Shown: positions 48,409 through 59,569 of the stretch, piece by piece
Position numbering within the stretch: the stretch's first letter is position 1
Layout: every line of letters starts with the position of its first letter
From: Gonatopus flavifemur
Lineage: Eukaryota; Arthropoda; Insecta; Hymenoptera; Dryinidae
Direction: 5' to 3'
DNA length: 64,000 nucleotides
Assembly: GCA_018340375.1 (NCBI GenBank)
Contig: JAFFJZ010000012.1
Coordinates: 2,790,001 to 2,854,000 of the forward strand
The notes under the pieces: model-generated
Databases searched by the model: none
Told to the model about the DNA's origin: nothing
Seen by the model: only the letters and a program-made list of their open reading frames with translations
Translations under genes and position numbers: made by a program

Positions 48409-50011
48409 TATAAGATGCATCGAATAGTCTCGTCAACTCTAATTCTTTAGCAGGGTTCCCACCAATCAGGGAAATCAGCGAAAAGTCAGGGAAATATCAG
48501 GGAATCCTGTGAGGAGAAACACAAATTTTTGATTTTTTCATTTTTCTAAGAAAACATTGGAGTAAATGATTCTCTTCCACACTTTTTTCAAAACAACCTA
48601 AATTTTCAGCAATGTTCAAGAAACAAAATAGATATTCAAAGTGAAACAAAATTATGATGATTTATGAATTTTTCATGTCAATCGGAACAGGTGATTCACA
48701 TTGCAAAAATAATCATAAAACGAAATGATATCGATAAGAAACACTGAGAAAAGAATTTGGTTACATGAAATAAATACATTTATTCGTCACTTAGTGAGAA
48801 ATATTCATTTACTGTCAACAAATATAGTAACTATTGACAAATATCACAGTTGGGACACGTAGGATCTATTTTATACAGCATTTAGAATGAAAAAACCACT
48901 CATTTTCATTTCATATTAGGAATTCCATACTTTTTTCAAGTAACGAATGATTCTTATTCCATAACGAAGTGATTTGATATCTCTAACTTTTTCATAAGAT
49001 AAATCACAGTTGAATATGAGTCCACACAAAATACAAATCATTCAAATCGAATTTGAGAAATAGTTGGATGTAAGTAATTAGTTTCCGATCAATACGAGAT
49101 TTATTTTGCTGGCATGCAGATTTGTTAATAGTTAATGAATCTGATTTGTGACAAACATTATATAAGTTTGGCATGACTCTTCACATATGTGGATGTGGCG
49201 GTCTCAGTGTTGGCGCACGCGCGATAACCGTTATGTTAGCCACCACAACACGATAACACTTATAACACTTATAATTTCGCTGGTTCAAAAATCCATAGAA
49301 TCTGACAGAATGAAATTGAATGGGATTTGGTCAGAGCATTGCGCGGGACTCAATCAGATTCGGCGAGATTCGATCAGAATTACATTGAGAAAACATATTC
49401 ATCTAATTAAATCTCATTGAAAATAGTTAAATAAGATTTGGTCGGAACATTGTGTGAGATCCAATGAGATTTGGCGAGAATCAATGGATTTGTTTTACCA
49501 GGGTTACCTTTGAATCTATAATTTTTGATGATTTATATAGTTTTGAATGAGAAGAGGACTGTGTTGGGATAACAGCTTGTAATAACATCAATTAAAATCC
49601 ACCATATGAAACTATTCAGAGCCATTGTAGAATACCAGTTTCTGATATTCAACTGTTTTTTTAATTAAGGCTATTACGAACTATCATTTCGATACAGTTC
49701 CTGATTCAAAACTATATAAACTAATAATAATCAGAACGGTAGAGTCAATAATAAATTATAGGTTCAAAACACTCATTCGAAACTATTCCCATTTACAATG
49801 GTTTTTTACACTGAGAAAAGTATTTATTTATAGTGAACAAGATTTGTTAATAGTTAACAAATCCTATATTTGCTTATGCGGAAATAAATATTGAGTTGTT
49901 ATCATCCAGCGTCATATTTGAGATCATTTTTTATATCAAATCCATATTTGTTAACTATTAACTAACCGTGTTTTTGCGCGACATGTCACATAAAATCAAC
50001 CAGGTTGGTTA

Positions 50012-51302
50012 CAGGTTGGTTGAAAAGTTCCTGCGCTCACCAAGAGATAGCACTGCTAGCTCAAAACTTTTTTTTTCTCAAGTTGGTATATCTGTCCTGA
50101 GAACACATGCAAAGTTACAAGTCATTCTGTCAATTCATTCTTTGTTTACAAGCCATTTGAAGTTGACATGTCATTGATTTTTCTTAATATGGAAAAAATT
50201 GAATATCGTGCAGTCATTAGATTCTTTGTTTTGAAGGGTTTAAAAGCAAAGGAAATTTATGAACAATTGTTAGAAGTGTATGAAGAGTCCTCACCTTCAA
50301 AACGCACCGTTGAATTTTGGACTGGTGAATTTAAACGTGGTTGTACTAGCCTTGAAGACGATCCACGCGAAGGACGACCAAAAACTGCAACCACAGCAGA
50401 AATCATTGAGCATGTACATAATATGGTTAGTGAAGATCCAAGTTTGACTAAGCGTGAAATTGCTAATGCCATAGGCATCTCAGACGAACGAGTACTCCAT
50501 ATTTTACATGAAGAATTACGTATGAAAAAACTGTTTGGAAAGTTAGTGCCGCACACGTTAATAATTCAACAAAAACTGGATCGAAAACAAATTTCTCAGC
50601 GTAATTTGGAGCGTTTTAAGCAGAATAAAACCGACTTCTTGCGTCGTTTTATAACTATGGATGAGACTTGGATCTACCACCATGATCCTAAATTGAAACA
50701 AGAACGTTTACAGTGGACTGAAGCTGGTTGTTCAGCTCCAAAGCAGGTGAAGTCACAACGATCAGCAAAGAAGGTTATGGCATCAGTTTTTTGGGATGCA
50801 AAAGGAATTTTGTTCATTGATTATCTTCAGAAAGGCAAAACAATCAACTCCGAATATTACTGCAGCCTTTTGGATCAGCTGGATGAAAAAATTCGTGAGA
50901 AAAGACCTGGTTTAAAGGAGAAAAAAATCATTTTTCATCAAGATAATGCATCTGCTCACAAAAGTGTTTTGACGATGGCTAAATTCAAAGAACTCGAGTA
51001 CGAATTGCTTGAACATCCACCGTATTCGCCAGATTTGGCTCCTAGCGACTACTATCTCTTCAGAAATCTCAAACAATTCTTTCGTGGAAAGCATTTTTCG
51101 CCGAATGAAGAGGCCATAGCAGCCGTAGACGGTTATTTTGCAGAGCTTCCGGAAAACCATTATAAGGATGGGATAAAATTATTGGAAAATCATTGGAACA
51201 AGTGTATTGAGCTTCTAGGAGATTATATTGAATAAAAAAATATATTTCGTAACAAAAACATTATTCTTTCATTTCGAGCGCAGAAAGTTTTAAACCAACC
51301 TG
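50012..51302 (+). mobile_element. Apparently intact irritans-like mariner
   Basis: Inverted ends CAGGTTGGTTGAAAAGTTCC (50012) and the complement CAGGTTGGTTTAAAACTTTC (51302), with TA at 50010-50011 and 51303-51304. The length of 1291 bases is that of a full mariner, and the single gene is open. CAGGTTGG also occurs just outside at 50001-50008. Confidence 0.95.
50189..51235 (+). CDS. mariner transposase, full length, irritans-like
   Basis: The ATG at 50189 gives 348 residues (MEKIEYRAVIRFFVLKGLKA), the same length as Himar1-type transposases; an ATG 21 bases upstream adds only MSLIFLN. The N-terminal half carries two helix-turn-helix units with PREGRPKTATT as the hook-like GRP linker between them. 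The WVPHxL linker reads KLVPHTL, so W is replaced by L. Catalytic residues are D158 in FITMDETWIYHH, D252 in FHQDNASAH and D287 in PPYSPDLAPSDYYLF, giving D,D34D. Further family text is KVMASVFWDAKGI and KGKTINSEYY. The protein binds the terminal repeats and cuts and pastes into TA. No stop or frameshift is present, so this is the best candidate for an active element in the window. It stops at TAA just inside the right repeat. Confidence 0.95.
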   Translation: MEKIEYRAVIRFFVLKGLKAKEIYEQLLEVYEESSPSKRTVEFWTGEFKRGCTSLEDDPREGRPKTATTAEIIEHVHNMVSEDPSLTKREIANAIGISDERVLHILHEELRMKKLFGKLVPHTLIIQQKLDRKQISQRNLERFKQNKTDFLRRFITMDETWIYHHDPKLKQERLQWTEAGCSAPKQVKSQRSAKKVMASVFWDAKGILFIDYLQKGKTINSEYYCSLLDQLDEKIREKRPGLKEKKIIFHQDNASAHKSVLTMAKFKELEYELLEHPPYSPDLAPSDYYLFRNLKQFFRGKHFSPNEEAIAAVDGYFAELPENHYKDGIKLLENHWNKCIELLGDYIE

Positions 51303-51318
51303 TATTAATTGACAATTG

Positions 51319-52717
51319 CAGGGTGTCTAGCAGTCGGGAATTCCGGGAAAGTCGGGAATTAGTCAGGAATTGTACTTTCGTCGGGAAAAGTCGTGAAAAC
51401 GTCAGGAAATGAAAAAAATTCCGGGAAATTTTCAATTATATTTTTATTTTTATGTGTGCAGAATTTTTGAACTTAGAAAAGTTTTCCCCATCGACGAATA
51501 ATTGATTATATTGAATATTGATTATTTTAAATCTTAATATAAAATGAATATTGATTATATTAAATATTGATATTTTTTGTTATAATTTTGAAAGTTATGC
51601 AAAGATTCTCAGATTAATTTCTTCCAGAAACCTTACACAACTCAAGAAGTCTTATTTCACGGCCCTGTTACAAATGATCTATAAAATCTCATTGACGAAT
51701 GGGAAAATGAATAGGTTTCAATGGAATTCAATGATATTTAATCAGAAATTTCACCATTTGTGATGGGATTTAATAGAATATTTCTACCTGGGGCAGATTT
51801 GAGAGTTGTTTCAAATATTCTCTCAGAGGTCTTGCGACTGTTTCAAGAATTTTCGAAAGAATTCCCAAATGTTCGTGAAATAGTCTGTTTCTGACTTCTT
51901 TAAGATGTCTATAATTGAATTCACAATAGTGAATTCATAAGAATTGAATTTTGTGCTCAATAATTCAAAATTATGTGAATTCATTTCTGCATTAATTCAT
52001 ATATTAAATATAAAGTAGAGCATGAAAATGAATTTCACGATATACATTCAATGAATACAAGTGAATACGATAATTAATGTAATTATATCTATTCATAAAT
52101 GCTGAAAATGATTATTTAATACTTTTTATTAATTTCAAGTATTCATGAACATTCTAATTGGATGAATGATTGTATTTACTTGTAATTGGATGCTTCCGAC
52201 ATTCGTGCAAACTTCAATACTTGTGTCCTTCTTCTTCTCATTGAGTTTGCAAAATTTGCACAAATGTCGGAAGCATCCATTGTTGAATATACATCGTGAA
52301 ATTAATTTTTCATGCTTCAATTTAGATTCAATATATGACTTACGCAAAAAGTAATTATTTTTTCATTCAACTAAGTCAATCGAGAAAGCCATGTTATATG
52401 CCTATGTATTGGTAGAATATTTTCAATGTGTCATATATACTTGATTTTATTTTCAAAACGCGTTATAATCAAATGGAGCCGAGTTGGATATAAATGATTT
52501 GGATTATTGATTAAAAACATGTCCATTTAAAATGATCGATATTTGAATATTCAACTTCGAATTGATTTTTCTTATTAGATTGTATTATGCCATCGGAAAT
52601 GTTAATTGAAATTGATGTGTGTGCATTTTATTCTCGATCCGGGAATTTCCCAAAAAATCCTGGAAAAAGTCGGGAATTGGTCGGGAATCCCAAAATCATA
52701 TTTTGCTAGACACCCTG
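51319..52717. mobile_element. CAGGGTGTCTAGCA element, 5-base duplication AATTG
   Basis: CAGGGTGTCTAGCAG at 51319 and TTTGCTAGACACCCTG ending 52717, each followed inward by AAAGTCGGGAATTgGTCgGGAA text. AATTG lies directly outside both ends (51314-51318, 52718-52722). No transposase is seen. An internal hairpin (52163-52290, GGATGCTTCCGACATTtGTGC arms) is present. Confidence 0.85.
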
Positions 52718-54362
52718 AATTGCCATATTCATTCATAATTGATGAATATTTTTGAACAGACGCCAAATGAATATATTCATTTAATATAAGTAAACTCTCC
52801 TCTCAGTGTACAGAAAATTTTGAGCAAGCAATGATGTGTATCAACTGAGTCAAATGGTTATATCAATGAATCGTGATGTTAGTTCAACTTCATTATATAT
52901 ATATAATCTTCCTCCAAATCACATTATTCTCCAATTGATTAATTCTTCAATATTGGCCCGAATAATATGAAAATATTCTAAAATTTATATTGTACTCAGA
53001 GAATTTCATAGTAGTTTTGAATTCAATTGTTCAATTTTTCAACCAACTGAAAATCAATTCCATACAAAAATATGATTTGTTAATAGTTAACGAATGTTAA
53101 AGTTATCTAAAGAGCATCGCACAAATATGCGGCTTGGTGATAATAATTTTATATTTATTTCGCCATAAGCAGATATAGGGTTCGTTGACTGTAACTAATC
53201 TTGTCAACTATAAATCAATCTTTTTCTCAGTGTAAGGAATTTTGTAGCTTTCGAAATTATGATTTGACATATTTTTGTATCCCCTATGTTGTTGGTTTCC
53301 ATTTTGAAATCCCAAAAATAATCATCTGTGACAGCAAATTTCGCACAAACCCTTGACATTGTACTCTGCAAAATATATACCATCATATGGAATCAGTAAC
53401 GACCCATTTGCATAAGATTGTCTTGAATTAGACGATTCAAAGCTTGAGATTTGAATTCCTTCAAATTTGCAATGTTTTTCAATTCCTATTCAATGATTGG
53501 GAATGTGAAGAGTGTATCCCTAATAGTAATTGATAACTTTCAATTCCCACAATATAATAGACTCATAAACTAATCTGTAACATATGCAAGCACCTAAATT
53601 ATATCAGTCATATACAAACAACATCGTATCGATTCAAAACTGATTGTGATTGAAATCACCCATTCCATTCAATTGTTTTGAATGAAATGTTTTTTTCAAG
53701 GTATGTTACAAAATTTTGAATATTATTAGAATACAGGAAAAGCTTTTGAAATCAACATCTAAGTAGCAATTAAATATCATATCTTTATCTGAAAATAAAG
53801 GAATGAAATGAATGATCCAGATTCCAACAAGAGTTGGAATAATTTTAGGAATCACAACGATTCTAATAATTTTCACACCTTTGTAGAGCGTGTTTAGAAC
53901 TTATATAACAATTGATAAGAACAGAAAAATGCACATTTTCTCTTATTTTCTAATCATCAGGGAAAAGTGTGAATTCCATCAGGGAAAAATCAGGGAATTT
54001 TGAAAAGGCATTCCAGCGGGAACCCTGTTTAGGAACAATATGTGTTTTTCTTAGTCGTACTCAGAAAATACATACTATAGAAAATAATTGTGCGATTTCC
54101 CTCCAAAGGATGGTGACAGCGAAATTCCTAGATTTTTCCTCATTCGTAGAAGATTCAACGCCTAAAACTCCAAATAGTTCCTCGAATTGTAGCTGGAAAA
54201 TCCCTTATTTTTTTTAATGAGAAAAAACAATTTCCCCGCGATAGTAGAAAAACTCTCCATAGTTTATACAGTGCGATGTAAACGTGCTTCATGCTTCGAT
54301 GAAAAAGGATTAATTGAAAATGTGGATAGTAGAATTGATAATTTTTCACATGAACGAAAATA

Positions 54363-54661
54363 CACGGAAAGACCAGGTCTATTAATGTTTAGAAAGAATT
54401 TATCAACGTTTAGAAAAATGACTGTCAATTTAGGGAAAAAGAGGATCGTTGAAAAATATTCGTAGTGAGTCTACCAAAAATTCGTCGTCAAAATATTGAC
54501 AGTTGATAGTTTCATTGGTATTTTTCACAGTGAAACTATCAATTGTCAATACATCGACTACGCATTTTTGGTAGACTCACTACGAATATTTTTCAGCGAT
54601 CCTCTTTTTCCCTAAATTGACAGTCATTTTTCTAAATATTAATAGACTCGGTCTTTCCGTG
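54363..54661. mobile_element. 299-base hairpin MITE, CACGGAAAGACC ends
   Basis: Arms of about 130 bases (GGTCTATTAATGTTTAGAAA against its near complement; CTACGAATATTTTTC likewise), TA at 54361-54362 and 54662-54663. Confidence 0.85.
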
Positions 54662-54945
54662 TATAGTGTATGAAACAAAGAGGATTTGATCGTTCATTAA
54701 AGAAACACTCAATGCGATGCGGCCAACGTCCCTGAATGTTGTATGTTTTATTGAAACGAAACGACAATTCAAACTCATGAAATTTGAGAAATTATGAATG
54801 TTTATCTTCTCCAATCAACTCCTTGGACCTAGAAACATCGTTAGAGATAAGAACTTTATGCTAGGAGCATGAAAGCATTAATTTTAGATAATGCGATTCA
54901 ACCCTTGACTGCCACACCTCACCTAGGCCACATAATGGCCACATG

Positions 54946-55197
54946 CACTGAAAAAAAAATTTATTCCAGTCAAATAAATATTTATTTGTCCTGTACCAAA
55001 GAAATATTTATTAGAATTAACAAAGTATTCTTTGGAACCAAAATAATTTATTGGAATCAAATAGATGGTTTTAATCGTTTATTTGATTCCAATAAATTAT
55101 TTTGGTTCCAAAGAATACTTTGTTAATTCTAATAAATATTTCTTTGGTACAGGACAAATAAATATTTATTTGACTGGAATAAATTTTTTTTTCAGTG
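54946..55197. mobile_element. Perfect hairpin MITE, 118-base arms, 16-base loop
   Basis: Left arm 54946-55063 and right arm 55080-55197 are exact reverse complements over all 118 bases by my reading, around a 16-base loop. Ends are CACTGAAAAAAAAATTTATT. TG lies outside on both sides. The two strands carry the same chance peptide (EKKIYSSQINIYLSCTKEIF). Confidence 0.9.
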
Positions 55198-55630
55198 TGG
55201 GGTAACTCATTACCCCACGCTGAAAAACCCGGTCGGACAAGATGTGTAGATGTTTTGAGACTTTTAACTGATTGTGTCATGTCCGTTGAGTAGTCCTTCA
55301 ATATTTCTAATGGTTTAACTTGGTCAATTTATAGATGGCGTTCTAAAAACTGGTCATATAAGCCAAAATTCAGGAAAAATTGCAAAAAAAATTCACTACT
55401 CCGCCATTTTACAATATTAAAGACTAAAACTCCAGGGTCGTCTGCACCATATGTACCACTCCCACAAAAAAAAAAATCACAGTATCCACCAATTATTCAC
55501 AGAGTATCTTTATTTTGCAAAATTACTGGGAAGAAAAATGAAAAAAAATTACAAATCATGAAAATGGCTTTTTTTGCATTTTATTAGATTTTAAATACAT
55601 TTTCATGATGAGGAACGTGAAAATACTATG

Positions 55631-57810
55631 TCCCTAGTAGAAATTTGACAGGGAATTCGCTATCAGAAGCATGGCCCTCGTAAGGCTGCAATAGGGAACT
55701 CCTAATTAACGAAAACTTTTAATTACCTTATCAGGTCCTGACATGGCATCCTGTTTAGGACTTCAGAACATCGTAACGCAAGGTTGTTGACAGGTCCCAG
55801 TCAGATTTTCCCTTTCAGTAACTCAGACATGGTATTCCCTAGTGAAAATCGAGAATAGAAATAGATAGAAAAATTCTTATTCGCTTCTATCCACTTTCAA
55901 CGTCATTTTCTGCACCACTTTTGGACATTGTGTTCGTATGATTGCCATACCGTGATCCATTGGTTGGATATATAATGAAAAGAACACGTATATATATATT
56001 ATATATGACAAAAAAATATTTTATTTATTTTTACGGTCGCACAACTGTTCGGCTCGGAAGACGAGAAAGTTTAATACACAATGTCGCGATGCGACTTGAC
56101 TAAATCCGATGAATACCGACGGTATCCGAAGGAACACGAACTCATCCCAAATTGAAAAGAAAATCGTACACATTGACCTGGATAGAAATTTGGTTTATCC
56201 ATTTCAATCCATAAAAATGGATTAAGAAAAGTGAGGATCGAGAATAGAAATGGATAGGGAAATTTGTATTCATTCCTACCCACTTTCAATGTCATTTTCT
56301 GCACCGCTTTTTAACATCGGGCCTGAATAGGGATTTGTTATATCCGCTTTAATGCATGAAAATGAACTATAGTTTATATTTCACTTTATATTCCAATTGT
56401 AATGAGATTCCTTTATCTTTTTCAATCCCAAAAAATGGATTCAAGTGTACATCTGTTGATTTACTCTGATCTCCAATAAAATATGAATCCGCTCAATCCA
56501 TTTCAATACATGAAAATGAATTGGAGGGAATTATAATTTTCAATGAGGATTAAATACCATTCTGAATGTCACTTAATCTTTCGATTGTAATAAGATGCCT
56601 TTACCTTATTCAATCCCAAAAAATGTATTTCAGTGTACATCTGTTGATTTATTCTGATCTCAAATAAAATATGAATCCGCTCAATCCATTTCAATACATG
56701 AAAATGAATTGGAGTCAATTATAATTTTCAATGAGGATTAAATACCATTCTGAATGTCACTTAATCTTGGGATTGTAATGGAATATTTTTATTCTGTCCA
56801 ATCCCAGAAGATGAATTCAACAAAATATATGTGGATTCATTCTGATTATCAATTTAGAGATTGGAATGGATAGGGGATGGGAAACGATTGAAATTCGGAT
56901 TCAATGTCTATACTTTGATCATTATAAAAATGGATTGAATTATCGCAACTTGAAAATTCATTACATGCAATAGAAATTATATCCCAAATTTAGCATTGAA
57001 AAGGATTAAAAATTCAAAATTAGATTAGAAATTCAAAAATTAAATGTTTTTACACTTTCATGAATACAATTATATTGGAATTGAATTCGGAATGCATTGG
57101 ATAAACTTCCTGCTTGCACTTCTCTTGGAATAGACGTCATAGAAATAGATTCGAATGGATTCAGATGCATAGAATCCCAATCCATTCCAATCCATTCCTA
57201 TTCTCCATTTTCACTAGGGTCCCTATCAGAACCTGATCAGGATTGCCTTGACTCATCCGTATTTGAATTGTGAGGTAACTGTCAAGATATCTTGATCAGG
57301 ACCTGATCAGGATTGCCTTGGCTCATCCGTATTTCAATCATGTGATAACCGACAAGACAGCCGAATCAGGACCTGATCAATTCAGAACGATGAATGTATC
57401 AAATTTTTCAGAATTTCCACAGGACTCACTAGAAATTTACCTGTCTTTTTTGAATGTTCAACTGAGGTCTATTTGGATCATCAGTAAAATTTCTTCTGTT
57501 AGGGGAGTTTCAAAAAATTTTATGAAAAGTGAATTCCATGAAAATCAAATTGAATGTTGGTATAAGGCTTAGATGAGGTCGTGATTGGGAATTCCGCTAC
57601 CACCCGGATCAGGTCTTGATTGGGAACTCAATTACTACCCCAATCAGATCCTGATTGGGAAACGTTTGGTTTTCCTGACCAGTACCTTGTCTTTTCCCTG
57701 CGTTACATTTTTGTCAAGACCTCATCAGATACTCAAGTCAGGCCCTGAACAGAAAGCAGGGATGCCTGATCTGGACCTGATGTTTTCCATATCAAAATTT
57801 CTACTAGGGG
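55631..57810. mobile_element. CCCTAGTAGAAATTT-ended element with CAGGACCTGATCAGGA words
   Basis: CCCTAGTAGAAATTTGA at the left (55632) and TCAAAATTTCTACTAGGG at the right, TA after the right end and TG before the left. Subterminal zones (55670-55830, 57220-57790) repeat CAGGACCTGATCAGGA. Ends and words match the element at 4841-7413. Chance frames at 57318-57956 lie in it. Confidence 0.7.
55837..57219. mobile_element. CCCTAGTGAAAATsGAGAATAG element tiled with AATCCATTTCAATCCAT
   Basis: CCCTAGTGAAAATCGAGAAT at 55837 and ATTCTCCATTTTCACTAGGG ending 57219. The interior is made of AATCCATTTCAATcCATgAAAATGgATTG words. From about 56400 to 56830 a 188-base unit is repeated (ATCTGTTGATTTA at 56451 and 56639). 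Confidence 0.75.
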
Positions 57811-58065
57811 TAGGCTTACTATGTAGTGAAGTCACACCTTATACATGTCTGTCACCGGCAAATGCTGTTTGTTGTATTCATTTGAAAGGTTTGAGACCTC
57901 TGATTCCACTTTTTTTGTTAAATCTGGGGTCACTAGTCACCCGGTGTAGCCGGTAAGGGTTAAGCTTAAAGTTTTTATTATACTGGACTATGGTAATTGA
58001 AATTAACTTGAAATTCGCAAGCATAATGAAGCATAATTTCCCACTCGGAGCAGCATAAGAGAATT

Positions 58066-58890
58066 ACAGCATATTTCCGTGTAGAAATTCCATCAGTCAC
58101 GCCATCATGATAATCGGGACCTAACAAGGATTAAATGGTAAATGTGACGAAAAAATCATTACAACCTACTTGGGTATCAACAGGGCTCCCATCGGGGCCG
58201 GAATAATTCCATTTTATACCTGTTTTTTTTTTTTTTTCATTAATCATGGAGAAAATCTGATGAAATATGAATAAAATTGAAGAAAAACAATTTGATTCCT
58301 TAGTTGAAGAGTAATTCATAGTTTTATTTACAATTCAAACTCATTCAAATTTGTGAATAATACGAATGGAGGTTATGAGTCATTAAGCTAAAACCAGCAA
58401 CCTAAAGCTAGCAGCTAATTGTTGTAACTTTTGATTCAACGTGGTTCCAGCTGTGTTCACACCAAAAATCAATTAAGTAGCATTCTACTAAATGTCTCAG
58501 ATACTTAAATCTTTGATAAAAGTTTTGTGGAAAAAGTTATGATAATCGGCCGCTAACTTCACGGGTGCCAGTTTCAGTTTCATTTATGAGTCAGATTCCA
58601 TTTCAAAAAACAAATCTCATTATCAAAAATATACATCTAACAATGAGTATTTCCATCATTCATACTTCTAATACTAATAATTGCGTCTATTTCTTCTTGC
58701 GGAGCTAGCGAATGTTACGTCATTATCGAAAGCATGGAATTTTCATCGGTGAATCAATTCAACAAGTACCTACAATTGTAGTAGGGATCAAAAATATTAC
58801 TTTTTCAAACATTTCCAAGTTAAAATGATCTTGGGATTTAAGTTTTGTAAAGCTTGACTAGCCTAAAACTAGACACTTGCAAACGCTTCG
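58066..58890. other. Unassigned stretch with a lone CAGGG end
   Basis: CAGGGCTCCCATCGGGGCC at 58181 resembles the left end of 40073-41755, but no partner was found. The rest is AT-rich with no supported gene. Confidence 0.4.
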
Positions 58891-58892
58891 TA

Positions 58893-59219
58893 CATTGAAA
58901 AAAATGGTAGAGCGTCGCAGTTCCGAAGGCCCATTTCCCCGAAAGTTCGATGTACCGAAGTATTCCTAGATGTTACTAGCCGTCTACCTATTATATTTTA
59001 AGGTACTGAAATTTCGTCGTGACATTGCAGCTTCCACCGTGTGTTCAATATCTATGAAAACAATGGATTTCTAACGTTATTTGCACGTTTTCTGGACGTC
59101 TAAAAGACCTTTCGGTGCTTATGGGTAATACCAGGATTTGTAGATGTTCAACACACAACAGGATTTTGCATTTCGGTGTATCGGACTTTCGGGACTGAGA
59201 CACTCTACCGAAAAAAGTG
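58893..59219. mobile_element. CATTGAAAAAAATGGTAGAG MITE tiled with TTCCGAAAGT words
   Basis: CATTGAAAAAAATGGTAGAG at 58893 and CACTCTACCGAAAAAAGTG ending 59219; TA on the left, TG on the right. The interior repeats CCGAA/TTCGG words such as CCGAAAGTTCGATGTACCGA. Confidence 0.65.
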
Positions 59220-59567
59220 TGTGGTTATCCGAACAATCTGAAGGATGGATTTTTCTATGAATTCAAATTGGAGTATTTTGGTAGAAAGAAAGCATGCTCG
59301 GATGGTAACATTCGTATTCTTTAGGGTGTCTATCGGCTGGAAATTCTGTGCGTCTCATTGGTTATTCTATTCAACGTGAATTTTTGGTGAGTTGATTTCG
59401 TTAGAAATTTCTAGGCAAGACACTTTGTACTCTCAAGATTTTCGCACTAGAATGGTTTGACTGAAATTGAACACTAGAGATGTGACCCATGAACAGATTT
59501 GAGAAACGCTGTTGAAATGAAAATGAATTCATGATGAATGATACATACACATATCCATGTTTACATC
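59220..59567. other. Unassigned stretch, no gene seen
   Basis: AT-rich, with no resolved repeats. The minus frame 59401-59640 has no domain and runs into the next element. Confidence 0.4.
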
Positions 59568-59569
59568 TA

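Larger units (their letters stand above)
48746..52804. mobile_element. CACTGAGAAAAGAATTTGG element (pairing uncertain)
   Basis: CACTGAGAAAAGAATTTGGT followed by AAATAAATACATTTATTCG at 48746 resembles the complement of the sequence ending CTCAGTG at 52804 (AAATGAATATATTCATTTGG inside). The pairing crosses that of 49809-53236, which simple nesting cannot explain, so one pairing may be wrong. Confidence 0.4.
49809..53236. mobile_element. CACTGAGAAAA element tiled with TTGTTAATAGTTAACAA
   Basis: The left end (TACACTGAGAAAAGTATTTA, then GATTTGTTAATAGTTAACAA, then CTATATTTGCTTATG) matches the complement of the right end near 53150-53236 over about 70 bases. The TTGTTAATAGTTAACAA palindrome also occurs at 49950 and 53080. 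The mariner and a CAGGG element are inserted in it. Confidence 0.65.
48451..54027. mobile_element. CAGGGTTCCCAC-ended hAT-like shell, 5-base duplication TTTAG
   Basis: CAGGGTTCCCACCAATCAGG at 48451 and AGCGGGAACCCTG ending 54027, with AAAGTCAGGGAAA subterminal text at both ends. TTTAG lies directly outside both ends (48446-48450, 54028-54032). It has been filled by later insertions, including the mariner at 50012-51302. Repbase describes hAT groups with 5-base duplications; assignment to one is inference. Confidence 0.8.
54902..57959. mobile_element. piggyBac-type element, CCCTTGACTGCCACACC ends, TTAA target
   Basis: CCCTTGACTGCCACACC at 54902 and GGTGTAGCCGGTAAGGG ending 57959. TTAA follows on the right (57960-57963) and TCAA, one change from TTAA, precedes. 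The TTAA target and CCCTT ends fit the piggyBac group. No transposase is present; most of the 3 kb is later insertions. Confidence 0.75.
54839..58065. repeat. Interspersed repeat split by a piggyBac-type insertion
   Basis: The left piece 54839-54897 (TTAGAGATAAGAACTTTATG) and right piece 57964-58065 (AATTCGCAAGCATAATGAAG) are contiguous in the copy at 15606-15770. The insertion point is the TTAA-flanked element 54902-57959. Confidence 0.75.

Noticed and set aside
54869..55301. Two frames with the same peptide on opposite strands
   Set aside because: They are the two arms of the perfect hairpin MITE.
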